Source: Diphasiastrum complanatum (Eukaryota; Streptophyta; Lycopodiopsida; Lycopodiales; Lycopodiaceae). From it: a stretch of DNA of 64,000 nt. The notes below the pieces were generated by a model. That model was not told the DNA's origin. It was given only the letters and a program-made list of their open reading frames with translations, and searched no databases. The stretch is from contig CM055108.1 in NCBI GenBank assembly GCA_029204225.1, forward strand, positions 7,039,822 through 7,103,821, given 5' to 3'. The stretch's first letter is position 1, and each line of letters starts with the position of its first letter. Positions 47,832-58,571 of this stretch are shown one piece after another. A program made the position numbers and the translations under genes.

Positions 47832-49120
47832 ATGGCACCTGCTTCATCCCTGCCTGTTTCTGCAGCAGCCCCGGATATCTGGCCCCCTGAGGATTTGGCC
47901 TCTGTAAGCATGGATATTCCTGTTCAATTGTCACCAGCGGTGGATGCTTCTTATGACAACGACAATTCTGAGAAGGAAGAACTTGCATTTCCAGAACAGC
48001 TTGATTCTGCAAAAGAAGATGATGGTGGGCCAATGATTGCAGAGAGACTAGAATCGGTTGAGCCGAAGATGAGTGTGCCTTCGAGTTTTGATCCAGATGC
48101 GGCTTGTAGCCTAAATCACCAGCCGTACATGAGCAAGCTCAGCACAGAGGCTTCTGATTCCAAATCGGTTTCAAAATCTGTGCTGAATCGTCAGTCCTCC
48201 ATGAGCAAGCTCAGCACAGAGGCTTCTGATTCCGAATCTAAGGTTTCAAATTCTGTGTTGAATCGTCAGTCTTCCATGAGCAAGCTTAATGCAGAAGCAC
48301 CGGTGTTTATTCCTAAAGGTTTGATGTCATTTCCGCAATCGCCAGGAGGTGTTGCCCCTACAAGGAGCACAAACCCTGGCATTCTCCCAGCTACAGTCAT
48401 GTTGCAGCCATTGCATCTAGGTGCTGTTCAGGGCGTAAATCCTCCATTGCTCCAGCAGTTAGACACAACGTCACCAATAAGTGGATCCAGATCTCATACC
48501 TCTGTCTGGATGCCAAGATCTTCTTCATCCATGTTCGGAGCAGGGTCGCCACCTCCTTATTCCCCGACTGGGCCTTTTGCAGTGCAGTTAAGTGGGTCTA
48601 TTTCTGCCTCACGATCTTTACAGCCCACGGACTTCACAAATGCAGAATTGTCTAGCACACCTGAACATGGTGATGATGCGGAGCTCCTTTCTTCAGAGGA
48701 TACAGTAGCTCCTGCATTAAAGTCTGCCGCAAGTGAGGATCTGAAGGCCAAAATTGCCAAACAGGTATTTTACTATGGCACATTTTTTACAAGATCTCTT
48801 CTGACAGATGTATTTTGAGGGGTTCTTCACGGTTTTAGGTCTTATTATGTGCATAAGCATGGTTCCAAACAGCAGAGATTATTGAGTGCCCCAATAGGTT
48901 GCGTGTTTGGTGAAGGTCTCCTTTCATCTGTTGAGGCTAGGAATTCTATTCCAATAAACTCCATAAAGGGATATTCAAGGGAAGAGATCAATATAGATTA
49001 TTTTGGATTTCTGAATTGCAGAGGCTGATACTGTGCAGGTGGAGTTCTACTTTAGTGATAACAACCTTCCTACTGATAATCATCTTATGAAGTTTGTGAA
49101 GAAGGACCCAGAAGGATTTG
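47832..49120 (+). CDS. LARP6: LARP6-like La-related RNA-binding protein, 5' two coding exons
   Basis: Exon 1 is 47832-48764 (311 codons), with donor CAG|GTATTT. Exon 2 is 49039-49120, with acceptor GTGCAG and donor TTTG|GTTAGT (phase 1). The joined product has an acidic, Ser-rich N-terminus and a PAM2 motif (SKLNAEAPVFIP, residues 150-161), which in this family binds the C-terminal domain of poly(A)-binding protein. From about residue 306 comes the start of a La motif: AKIAKQ then VEFYFSDNNLPTDNHLMKFV and KKDPEGF. The La motif binds RNA together with a following RRM. PAM2 ahead of the La motif is typical of plant LARP6 members. The rest of the La motif, RRM and C-terminus were not found; they lie beyond 64000 or are lost. 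The start ATG is the first in-frame ATG; a near-cognate TTG at 47817 was not chosen. Confidence 0.85.
48110..48320 (+). repeat. Three-unit tandem repeat ending in PAM2
   Basis: Units of about 24-25 residues start at Met 100, Met 124 and Met 149. The first two read MSKLSTEASDS with S-rich linkers ending VLNRQSS; the third reads MSKLNAEAPVFIPKG, the true PAM2. The DNA of units 1 and 2 is almost identical over about 36 bp, indicating recent duplication. Confidence 0.8.
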
Positions 49121-50404
49121 GTTAGTATTGTGTCTCTCTCGGTCTCTCAAGATTGACATCCGAAATAAGAATGCTCAAGTTTTTATAATAAGGCTCCATC
49201 CTTTGTGCTAGTGTGATTCAACTCTATATAGCTTCAGTTAAATTTTTGCATTGCAAATATGAAATTTACACACATATCAATTGAGGTTTGTGAATTTTGA
49301 TGTTCTGTACACATTTATTGATAGGCTATTCTTCTTCATAGAATCAATATCAAGATCCAGAGCTAGTAGACTTCTTAATAGTTTTGTCCACTCTTGAGCC
49401 TGAGCTTTTAGATAGTCATTTTGGGCTTAGTCATGAATACTATGGTCCCATACCATTGGCAAGACTTGCTTAGCTATGTATAGGGGCATACATTATGTAA
49501 GCATTGCACATTGTGCACACAATCCAAGTTTGCAGTCAATATTCCTATCTCCCCAACTTCATAGACTCACGGAGAGACAATTACACAATATTAGTGTCAT
49601 TAGATTGAACGTTTTTCCAGATATGAATTAAGAAGTCTTGTTTTATTGAAGGAGATTCAATATTTGAACCCTCAATATTCTACTTAAATAACATTTATAT
49701 TAGTCACCTATTTGTGCTCCAACAATCATGAGCATTAATGTTCTATCTAATTATGCTACAAATCAACGTTTAAGGTACCTTTTCGACATGTGTTTTGAAA
49801 TGGCCTCTTCTAAATAAGGAAGTGTGTTTTGAGTAGGTGCCTGCCTTTTTGAATTGAAGTTTCATTTTTAGGTTTTATATTTGTGTTTGACATTTTTTTT
49901 GTACCACATCTTTGGTTATGGCAAGCATGCGTCTATTTTGTAGTATTTGAGGGTTATCAAATTTTTGTTATGTGATAATTCATAAACTAGCCAATCAGTA
50001 ATTAACATGTTGACAGTTGATGTCACAATGAGTCTCATTATATAAACTAGTATTTTAGCAATTTTGTTACCATAGAACTCCAAAGCTACAATGAAGGTAA
50101 TTTCAAAACTTCCAGTCTCCTAAAGCCAATATAGTTCAAATTTCAAACTCCATAAATGTGGACTTAAATGTATTTCCAATTCTCAAAATCAAAGCTCCAT
50201 GATCCATGGCAGATTTTCAGAAAATTCAAATGATAATTATCAATGACAAGTTACAATAAGTAGTAAGTACTCAAGTCTCAGGGAGTCATCTTTGTAAATT
50301 AGTTGAGTCAATCCTCAAATGTGTATATCAAATAGTAAAATATAAACTTTAATGCAAGCAATAAACTATCTAGTATCTACAATGACAAATGAAAATAATG
50401 AAGA

Positions 50405-50960
50405 AGTCATTGCCTCCTCCTTTGAGTTTGAATTGGCTCCATAGCTTCCTCATCATTGGAATGATGCTCCTTGTTCAGAGCTTCATCATTATCATCATCA
50501 TGACCCCCAGATGACTCCTCAATATACTCATTATCAACCAAAGTATCTATTTTTCTAAGGACAAAGGCTCCTTGCTCATGGAAGCAAGAGAGCTCGTACC
50601 TTCTCTTGTGTCTATGCCTTTTCTTAATAGTGCGAGCCCTGTTGCATCCACTGACTTACAACAATTATTGTAATTTGTTAAATATTAAGTAATAATCAAA
50701 AAGTTTGAACTTTGAACTTTGTCAATTGACTCGTTGAGCCCTGAAGGCTAAAACTTGAATTATAAATCTCATAAAAGTTGGAACACTTAAGAGTCCAAAG
50801 ATTGTAGAATGGGAAATCAAGATAGAATCTTAACCTCCAGCTACTACGGCCTCACTATGGAGTTTTGCGTACATATCCTCCTCAGTGTGCTGGTCTCTTG
50901 GCTGCACCTTGGGAACCTTGGTCACGTTGATCATGTCTTGGTTGGACTACAGAGGTCCCT
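50405..50960 (-). pseudogene. Possible transposon ORF relic, unidentified
   Basis: The minus strand gives two coding-like pieces: HTEEDMYAKLHSEAVVAGG (about 50890-50830) and KKRHRHKRRYELSCFHEQGA with VLRKIDTLVDNEYIEESSGG and an acidic tail (about 50640-50405). Basic-then-acidic C-termini like this occur in plant transposases, but no diagnostic hAT or MULE motif is visible. It may be two exons or one broken frame. Confidence 0.25.
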
Positions 50961-51214
50961 GGAATTTGAATGCTCATGATGAGACTCTCATAAGTATATA
51001 CTATGTAGAGTAATGTTAAACGGATTTAGAATTTCAATTTACAATGTACGCAATGTAGAGTCCAGAATATAGTGAATCCAAACGCAATTTCAACTTCAAA
51101 GTTCAAACACAACTTTTATGGCTCCTTTGTCTCCTTTAGCTTTTTCAAAAGTCATAGGTTGGCATGTACATACACCAACCTATCCAACTGATGGTTGGAA
51201 AACCTATTCCTCCT

Positions 51215-51290
51215 CCATAGTTGCAGCGAATCGCGATTCGAACCGCCAAACGTACAATTTTTTTTTTTTTTTTTTTTTTTGGGAAAAATA
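51215..51290 (+). repeat. Palindromic dispersed repeat, copy D, with poly-T
   Basis: CCATAGTTGCAG and CGAATCGCGATTCG (51215-51240) are identical to 63839-63864. A T run (51258-51280) follows. It is oriented as copy F. Confidence 0.7.
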
Positions 51291-51799
51291 GCTTATGGCT
51301 TTTTTTAGGGGAGCAATGGTCAAACCAGCGTTTTGCCTCCCAAAATTGCAGTAGATAGGGCACAAACAGATAAAAGTTAGTAGCTATTTGCTCTGGTTCT
51401 TAGTAATGTTAATGCTACAACCCAAACTATCAACTCTATGGATGATGATCACTTTTGCAATCATTTCACTAGAGATGTGAGTGCAATGTGCATACGGTTG
51501 GGGGCATAAATATTGGGCCCTTATCGATGCGCATTTGGACCGCATTTTTATCTACGGGGGGGTGCAAGGGGGGTATTGTCGCCGGCCCCTGAAGCAAAAA
51601 GCGAGATATAATTGCTCTACAGTTCTGTCTCTGTCCCACTGGGACCATTTGTGATTGTAACGAAGAGGCTAGAGATTAGTTTTGAATTTTATCCTTGACA
51701 GACCCCAACATGGATTAATGCACCTGAACTGGACCATCCTGTACCCTAAACATTCGAACAGTAATAATGATCTTAATTAGAGCTTTCATCTGATACCCA

Positions 51800-51900
51800 T
51801 ATTGCCCAAAAAAAAAAACACGATTCTGAGCGTTTCTACAAAAAATTTGAAACGCGATTTTGGACCGCGTTTCGGAATCAGAGTGCAACTATGTCCTCCT
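51800..51900 (-). repeat. Palindromic dispersed repeat, copy E
   Basis: On the minus strand ACATAGTTGCACTCTGATTCC leads into GAAACGCGG, AAAATCGCGTTTC and a T-rich stretch. Same head and layout as copies D and F, in inverse orientation. Confidence 0.6.
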
Positions 51901-52099
51901 CTTGGTGAATTGTAGAGAAGATGGTGCATTTCCTTTTGGTCGTATTGGATCACATGATACATGTCAGCTAGCACAGGTTGCAAAGATCTAACAAGTTTGG
52001 CAATCCACAACATATTTGCAAAACTACAATTAGTTGGTCCTTGCCTCGATAGTCTTGTGAGAGGACTCGAATTGTAGGAAAGCAAGAGTCAAGTCACCA

Positions 52100-52525
52100 A
52101 GATCTAGTTATCATTCAATCTCCACAGAAAACAAGAGAGAAGAGGCTGGGCCCCCAACTCTAAGAGAGAGTGAGAGAGAGAAAACAACAACAAGAGCAAT
52201 GGAGAGCAATGCTTAGCCAAACTGTAAAAATGGAATACACAATGAGCATCTAAGTACTCTACCTGGATGTGGCCAAATGCCAACAAACCCTAAGCTTAAC
52301 CACTTACTAAATGTAGGGCACCCCCAAAAGTCAAGATAGGGCCCCTAAGCAAAATTAGACCCCTAAGGACCCACGAGTCAGTACATGACCAAAATTGGGT
52401 CCAACTGAACTTAAGACAAACTTAAGATGGCCTAAATAACTAAATACCCATGGTTACACAAATCTCGACCTTTTGGGTCAAAGTAACCTATGGATTAACT
52501 TCAGCATAGTCATTTATTTCTAACA
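52100..52525 (-). repeat. 3' LTR of the minus-strand Copia (far end uncertain)
   Basis: On the minus strand AAGGAGGG (purine tract) precedes TGTTAGAAATAAATG at 52525, the LTR start. The LTR runs toward lower coordinates through CT-rich sequence. Its end could not be fixed because no 5' LTR was found for comparison. Confidence 0.65.
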
Positions 52526-55500
52526 CCCTCCTTAAATGACAATGCAAAAACTAAAATCTTCACTATGTAATAAAACCAACACGTGGTATCAAATTTAAAG
52601 CTTTGCATAAAGCTTCAAATCTGACTCCAGGCAACACCTTAGTGAAGAGGTCCAATATTATCCTCCGTAGGACAATATTCAAGTAAAATGTCGCCATCAT
52701 GAAGTCTCTCCCAAACAAAGTGATAATGGATCTTGATGTGCTTCGTCCTTGCATGAAAAATAGGATTCCGTGCAATGGAAATAGCACTTTGACTATCACT
52801 GAAGATAAGAGTGGCCGAGTCAACAAGTAGTCTTCTCAGCCATAAACACTCCGTTGTGGCTGAAATTATCGCTCTATATTCTGCCTCACTAGAAGAAGTA
52901 GCAACAGTGGGTTGCTTTTTACTTGACCACGAAATTGCAGAATTTCCATAGAAAAAGCAATGGCCACCTGTAGAGCGTCTAGTGTCTTGATCTCCACCCC
53001 AATCCGAGTCACTAAAACCAACCAAACATGCATCATCACAAGCAGGAAAAACCAGTCCATGACTTCTTGTTCTTTGAAGATATCGAAAGATCCTCTTCAA
53101 TGCTTTCCAATGTGATGTCATTGGGGCATGCATGAATTGACTCATGAGTGAGACACTATAAGAAATGTCCGGTCTTGAATTACATAGGTAAATGAGGCAG
53201 CCAATAGCTTGACAATATAAAGTAGTGTCAAATGATTCACCATCACCTTGACTACTTAATTTCAGACCTGTCTTCATAGGTGTAGCAACTCCATCTTGAA
53301 CCGCTTCAAAATCTGCCCAATGTAGCATTCTTGAGAGATGAAAATTCCAGCCTTTTCTTGTACAAATTCAAGACCAACGTAATAATAATATCATCAACAT
53401 AAAGCAAAATAATGATGATATAATCTGAAGTATGCTTGACATAAAGAGTAGATTCGCTAGGACTATTAGTAAACCCACGATCACAAAAATAGGCATGTAT
53501 CTTTCGATACCACATCCTTGGGGATTGCTTTAGTCCATAAAGTGCCTTCTTGAGAAGACAAACTTTATCTTCTTGGCCTTCAACCAAAAAACCAACAACT
53601 TGTTGAAGGTACACTTCCTCATTGAGATCACCATTGCTCTCTTTATGTCAAGTTGCCGCAAACGCCAACCAAAATGGGCAGCTAAAGAGGTTACTACTAC
53701 CCTCACGGTAGTCATCCGAGCAGTAGGAGAAAAAGTCTCCTCATAATCAATCCCCTTTTGCTGAGCATAGCATTTGGCAACAAGCCTTGCCTTGTACCTT
53801 TCAATGGTACCATTTGCCTTATACTTGATTCTGTATACCCATTTAGAACCAATTGCCTTCTTCCCATGAGGAAGATCAACAATAACCCAAATCTGGTTCT
53901 TCATGAGTGAGTCATACTCATCTTGCATCTCATCCTCCCAGCATTTTACTCCCTTGGCCTGCTCATAGAAAACAGGTTCTTCCGCAACGTCTTCATGAGA
54001 TGTAAGAGCAAAATCTGAAAATCATAGTCCACTGATTTTGTAGAGGCACGTGTCTTTCCATTATAAAAAAAACTTACTTTGCTGTCCCGCAAAGTCGACA
54101 GTAGCCACCGTGGGACTGTTTTGGGCTGTCCAACAGCCATGTCTCTTCTTACAATTTGCTGTCCAAGATCCTCCGACAACTCACTTGGCTGTCCAAGATC
54201 TTCCAAAACTGATCTTTGCTGTCCAACAGTTCCTGCAGGCTGATTTTGAGCAACAACAGGCGGTTCTAGATGAACATTAGGCTCTAAACTTGATGAGGTG
54301 TTGGGCAGGTCAAATGCCCCTTATCTCCAACAATAGAAGACCAAACCTGGAAAAACCTCAACATTCACACTATGTGGGCTGTCCCCCTTCAAGATGTGAG
54401 TTGGGGCCACATCTAATGAATTCTTTTCATCAAAATGCACATCACGACTAACAATAATCTTGTTAGTGCTCAAATTGAACAGCCTATAGCCTTTGCTTTC
54501 ACTACTATAGCCAACAAAAATGCATTTAACTCCTTTATCCTCAAGCTTTGTACGAAGTTTATCCGGAACAAAAGCATAAGCCGTACAACCAAAAATGCGA
54601 AAGTGAGAGATTGAAGGCTTCTTCCCATACCAAACTTCATAAGGAGTTAGTACGTTCAATGCTTTAGTAGGACAACGATTGCTTATGTATGCTGCCGTTA
54701 TAACCGCTTCAGCCCAAAGCTTGTGAGGCAGCCCCTTTGCTTTGAGCATGCAACAGGCCATCTCCATAAGTGTGCGATTCTTTTGCTCGGCAACACCATT
54801 GTTGAGGCATATGGGGAGTTGTCATATGATGTAGAATTCCCTTTTCTCGAAGAAATGCACCGAACGTATTCTTAATGTATTCCCCTCCTCGAACGGTGCG
54901 TAGGGTCTTCAAAGAATGCCCAAACTGATTTTCCACCATTGCTAGAAAATCTTTGAAACATTGAAAAACTTCCGATTTAGCCTTCATAGGATAGATCCAT
55001 GTAAAACGGGAAAAGTCATCAATAAAAGTCACAAAATAGATGCACTTTCCAATGGATTCGGTCTTCCTTGGACCACTATGAACCAAACCAAATTTATCAA
55101 GAACCCTTATAGTTCCATCAATTGGAAAAGGTTTCCTTTGAAACTTTCCAAGTATGCACCCCTCACATACATGCCCTTCCGGCTGCTCAATAGTACCAAC
55201 TCCAGTGATTGTGATGTAGAAGCAACAAGACATGTAGAGAGAATTCGTCGCTCATAGGTATCCATAATGAATAAGCCAGCATGCATTGTTCCCGAAACAA
55301 TAATCAAGAGTGATCTTTTAGGATCCTTGACATACACCACTCTTGCTAGATTTTTGACTCTATACATAGTATAAAGTGTATCTCACGCACTTTTAGATGT
55401 CTTACAAGACCTAATATGAGGTAAGATAGATCTTTTCACAACAAGAGCAACCATAGAATGTGCTTCTGCATCCCTTCTATCCCACTTCTTTTGTTCTTCC

Positions 55501-55706
55501 GAAGATGTAGAAGATGATGATGATGATGATCCACGAGTTGTAGCAGGGGCCAAAGAAAGAGGCCTTTTCTCACCACCATTGACCAAATCCCACAGCCCTT
55601 TCGCTATGAGAAGATTCTTCATCATGTAACTCCACTAGGAGTAGTTTGTGCCATCCAACCGATCTTCACTAAACAAAGAACTGATAGCTTCCGATTTTTT
55701 AGCCAT
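52526..55706 (-). pseudogene. Minus-strand Copia gag-pol, internally deleted
   Basis: Gag starts at ATG 55706 (MAKKSEAISSLFSEDRLDGT) and meets TAG within 30 codons. The frame reopens as MMKNLLIAKGLWDLVNGGEK, then stops. The zinc knuckle and protease are missing, so gag jumps to pre-integrase sequence (GLFIMDTYERRIL, about 55270). Integrase (55233-54321) has CEGC and TFIDDFSRFTWIY, but the first two acidic positions are altered (VHSGPRK, TVRGGEY). RT (53928-53306) has KWVYRIKYKANG, YGLKQSPRMWY and YVDDIII, followed by a second deletion. RNase H (53328-52563) has FSDSDWGGD, TSSSEAEY and ARTKHIKIHYHF. Dead element, no 5' LTR. Confidence 0.88.
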
Positions 55707-55807
55707 TACCTTCAACAGAATTTCAGCTTGTAGTAGATAGGAAAGAGAGCCTTTCCACAACCAAAGCTACTCAAATAATTTGCAGCAAATAAAGAGCTGA
55801 AAGTAGG

Positions 55808-56261
55808 TGTTAGGGACCCAACTCCCTTGGGTACCAAACCGAAACCTAGACTTGAGACTAGACGATGACTGGGCCTGTAGACTTGACCGGTGACTCGTGA
55901 ACCTGCATGGTTGCCACGTGTCATGATCTAGGTGTACACATGGCTTGGAGTCTCTCTCCTTGGAGGTATACAAGGGGAGGAAGGCTCAATTGCCATCCAT
56001 TCTATCTACCTAGGAGGAGGTGGATGGAGAGCGTGTGCACGGCCAGGATGTTTGCTAGCATGAGGCAGGAGATGGCTGAGAGCCTAGGCGGTGGTATGGG
56101 ACGCCGTCTGGGAGGGAGGTCGGATCCAGCTTGATATGGTCACAGGCCAGGGCACAGTGGGTGGACCCGGATTAGGTCCTACGGCGGGGTGGAACGTGGA
56201 TCGTTCGGTCTCTTGTGGTCAACCCTCACCTGGAGGTTTGCAATAAGTAGGGTTTGTAACA
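55808..56261 (+). repeat. 5' LTR of the nested-host Gypsy element
   Basis: 454 bp from TGTTAGGGACCC to GTTTGTAACA, with terminal inverted repeat TGTTA/TAACA. TGGTATCAGAGCC follows two bases later. It belongs to the element whose leader is split by the Copia at 57065-62476 and whose gag starts at 62513. No 3' LTR was found in the window. Confidence 0.8.
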
Positions 56262-56263
56262 TA

Positions 56264-56276
56264 TGGTATCAGAGCC
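56264..56276 (+). other. Primer-binding site of the nested-host Gypsy
   Basis: TGGTATCAGAGCC is the initiator-Met tRNA type primer site, two bases after the LTR end. Confidence 0.82.
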
Positions 56277-57064
56277 ACTGCATGCTGAAAGCAGGTGCGT
56301 TGATCCGTGGTAGATTTCTTGTAATTTACGATGCTTCTGACGGAATTCAAAACAGGCTCAAATTGTGTTTTTTATGCACTTTTGTGTGTTTGTCCTTCTT
56401 CGCTGTTTTTGGTTTTTTTGGATGAAATTTTTCAAAAAAAGAAGAAGTTGTGGAGCCCTTAGTAGTGAGCCACGTGGACTGGCCAGAGGCGGACAGGTGG
56501 CAGTCCTCCTCAACTTGTATTTCCGCTCAGGGTTGAGGTAACGGACGGTGTCAAGGGGCCCCTCCCAGCGCAAAAAAGATGGTTGCTCGCTGTCTGAGCA
56601 GCGATGGAGTAAACGTACTTTCAATCACTGTCCAGGGGCGAACATGTGTCAACCACCTATTGTAAGCAATTCCGCTGGGCCAGAAGTGAGCGGACAACAG
56701 TTCCGCGGGCCCCTACCGTTTTTTTTCTTGGGAATTAAAGATTTATCCCTATTGCGATGAACTGCAACCGATGGGAAGGAAGTCTCAAATCCAGCGATAG
56801 GTGGTAGAAGGCAAGTGGAAGCCCTGGAACGAGTGAGGTGGCATTTGCTGCCACGAGGGGAGAGATGAACCAATCCTTAGGCTGTGAGGAGATTGTGGCA
56901 AAGAAAAGCCACTTGGCAGGTAGTGAGTAAGCATGGAGAGGGAGGCATACCTCTCCTATGCATGAGTTTTCTTGAGAAAAGAGGTGGAGGTGGTGGTGCA
57001 TCCTTCTCTTTGCTCTCTCTTATTCCTCTTCCTTGGGTAGCTTTTGATTCTCTTCTATCATCTC
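56277..57064 (+). other. Gypsy leader, 5' part
   Basis: Noncoding leader between primer site and gag, cut at 57064 by the Copia insertion; it resumes at 62482 and reaches gag ATG 62513. Confidence 0.65.
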
Positions 57065-57462
57065 TGTTGAAGAGTAATGCCTATTTTACCCCTTTTGGCT
57101 AAGCATTAGTTAAGTTGTACATAACTCATGGGGCATGTTTTAATTAAATGCATGACCCCCCCTTTTGTTAAGTTATGTAAATTAGTGCAAGTGGCCCACT
57201 TGGCCAAGTAGCTCACTCCCATGGTTGACACCTAGACTTTCCATGCATGTAAAGGAGGTGCTTGCCTCACAAGGGATTTGGAGGACCCACGCCCTCCTCT
57301 CTCTCTCTAGCAATTCATTTCTTCTTGAGACTTTTGAGTTTGTGAGATGCTCATGCAATTCTCCTTGTGTGTGATATTTCCATAGCCAAGTTTTCTCAAG
57401 CTTTCATAGTTGATCTAGCATCTGAGTTAAGATACTCCATAGCTAGGTCTTGTAATTCTTCA
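57065..57462 (+). repeat. 5' LTR of the nested Copia
   Basis: 398 bp, about 99% identical by eye to 62080-62476. The differences noted are a T-run length, C/G in the CCCC(T/G)TTT stretch, a C-run of seven versus six, and CTCCCATGG versus CTCCATGG. Confidence 0.94.
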
Positions 57463-57474
57463 TGGTATCAGAGC
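57463..57474 (+). other. Primer-binding site of the nested Copia
   Basis: TGGTATCAGAGC directly abuts the LTR end at 57462. Confidence 0.9.
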
Positions 57475-57932
57475 AGGTTGTCTAGCCTGTGAGTCTGAGA
57501 GTGAGAGAAACTTCAGTGCTTAGATTCTTGAGAAGATTCTTATCTTCTACAAGCACCTCAATCTTGAAAGAGGGAGCATTTGATCTACAGGTGTCAGATC
57601 AGGTGGAGTCTTGCACTGTTGGAGAGCTATTGGCAAGGGGAGTGGGATGATCCAAAAACTTTCTAAATTTGGCTAAGTTTTGGAAAGTCTTTCTGGAGGA
57701 GCTTACACAAAAGTAGGGCGCACTTTCTATAGGGGCTTCTGGTTTCTGTTCCAGTGGAGCCTAGTGCTTGTGCTAGTGAGGCCACACCAAGTGGCAAAGA
57801 CAAAAGCAGGAGCTGAAGGGTTGCCTTGAAGTGGCTACATACCCTAGTTTGGGGTTAAACCCTTGTTGCTGGAAGCTGTTCTTTTCTGATCTCTTTCAAG
57901 TTGAGCTTCTGTTTTTAAGCACAGATTTTAGC

Positions 57933-58571
57933 ATGGCAAGTCTTGGGGAGAGTTTGCTGGGTGAATCTAGCAAACTAGATGGCACAAACTACAGAGTGTG
58001 GAAGTTCAAGATAGCCAATATCTTGATGGATAAGAATTGCTGGGAGGTCATGACAGGTACAGAACCTGTACCAACATCTGATCCTGAATTGAAGGACTAC
58101 ATCAACAGGAGACATAAAGCTCTTAGGATAATCAATCTTTCTGTCAAGGACAATATTATTCCTCACATTTGCAATGCAAGGGATGCAGCTGATGCTTGGA
58201 CAATTCTGAAGTCTATGTTTGAAACAGTGGATTCAGCCAAGCTGGTGTATTTGCAAAACAGGTTACATACTCTCAAGATGGAAGCAGGTGCAACAATTGG
58301 TGATCATATTACAAAGGTCAAGGACCTATTGGATCAGCTTGCTTCAGTTGGAGAGAAAGTAAGTGACAGGAGTATTGTTCCCATAGTCTTGAATAGCTTG
58401 TCATTCAACTATCAAGACTATGTGATGTCCCTTTCTGCTAGGGAGAAACTCCCAACCTTTGGGGAGTTATGTGGTCTTCTTTTACAGGAGGAGATGAGAA
58501 GGAAGAATCTTTCTGAAAGGGAAGATAATCCAGAGCTTGCATTTGCTTCTAAGAAGAAGCAAAACCTTTAG
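57933..58571 (+). CDS. Copia Gag (212 aa), ending at an in-frame TAG
   Basis: The start ATG 57933 gives MASLGESLLGESSKLDGTNY, the usual Copia gag opening; an upstream ATG at 57831 is in frame but encodes an untypical extension. The gag core includes YRVWKFKIANILMDKNCWEV, DAADAWTILKSMFETVDSAK, LKMEAGATIGDHITKVKDLL and LPTFGELCGLLLQEEMRRK. TAG 58569-58571 separates it from the zinc knuckle and pol in the same frame, so Pol would need stop-codon readthrough. Whether the stop is a lesion or a family trait cannot be told from one copy. Confidence 0.9.
   Translation: MASLGESLLGESSKLDGTNYRVWKFKIANILMDKNCWEVMTGTEPVPTSDPELKDYINRRHKALRIINLSVKDNIIPHICNARDAADAWTILKSMFETVDSAKLVYLQNRLHTLKMEAGATIGDHITKVKDLLDQLASVGEKVSDRSIVPIVLNSLSFNYQDYVMSLSAREKLPTFGELCGLLLQEEMRRKNLSEREDNPELAFASKKKQNL

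Larger units (their letters stand above)
49121..52099 (+). other. LARP6-like intron 2, proximal part
   Basis: No further La-motif or RRM exon could be read here. It holds a possible minus-strand coding relic (50405-50960) and palindromic repeats D and E. Confidence 0.4.

Noticed and set aside
55780-56260. A 5' LTR of the minus-strand Copia (52.5-55.7 kb) in this interval
   Set aside because: The sequence does not match its 3' LTR, and a plus-strand primer site shows it is the LTR of another element.
57831-57932. N-terminal extension of the nested Copia Gag from ATG 57831
   Set aside because: The 34 extra residues are Cys/Phe/Leu-rich and unlike Copia Gag; ATG 57933 gives the typical opening.
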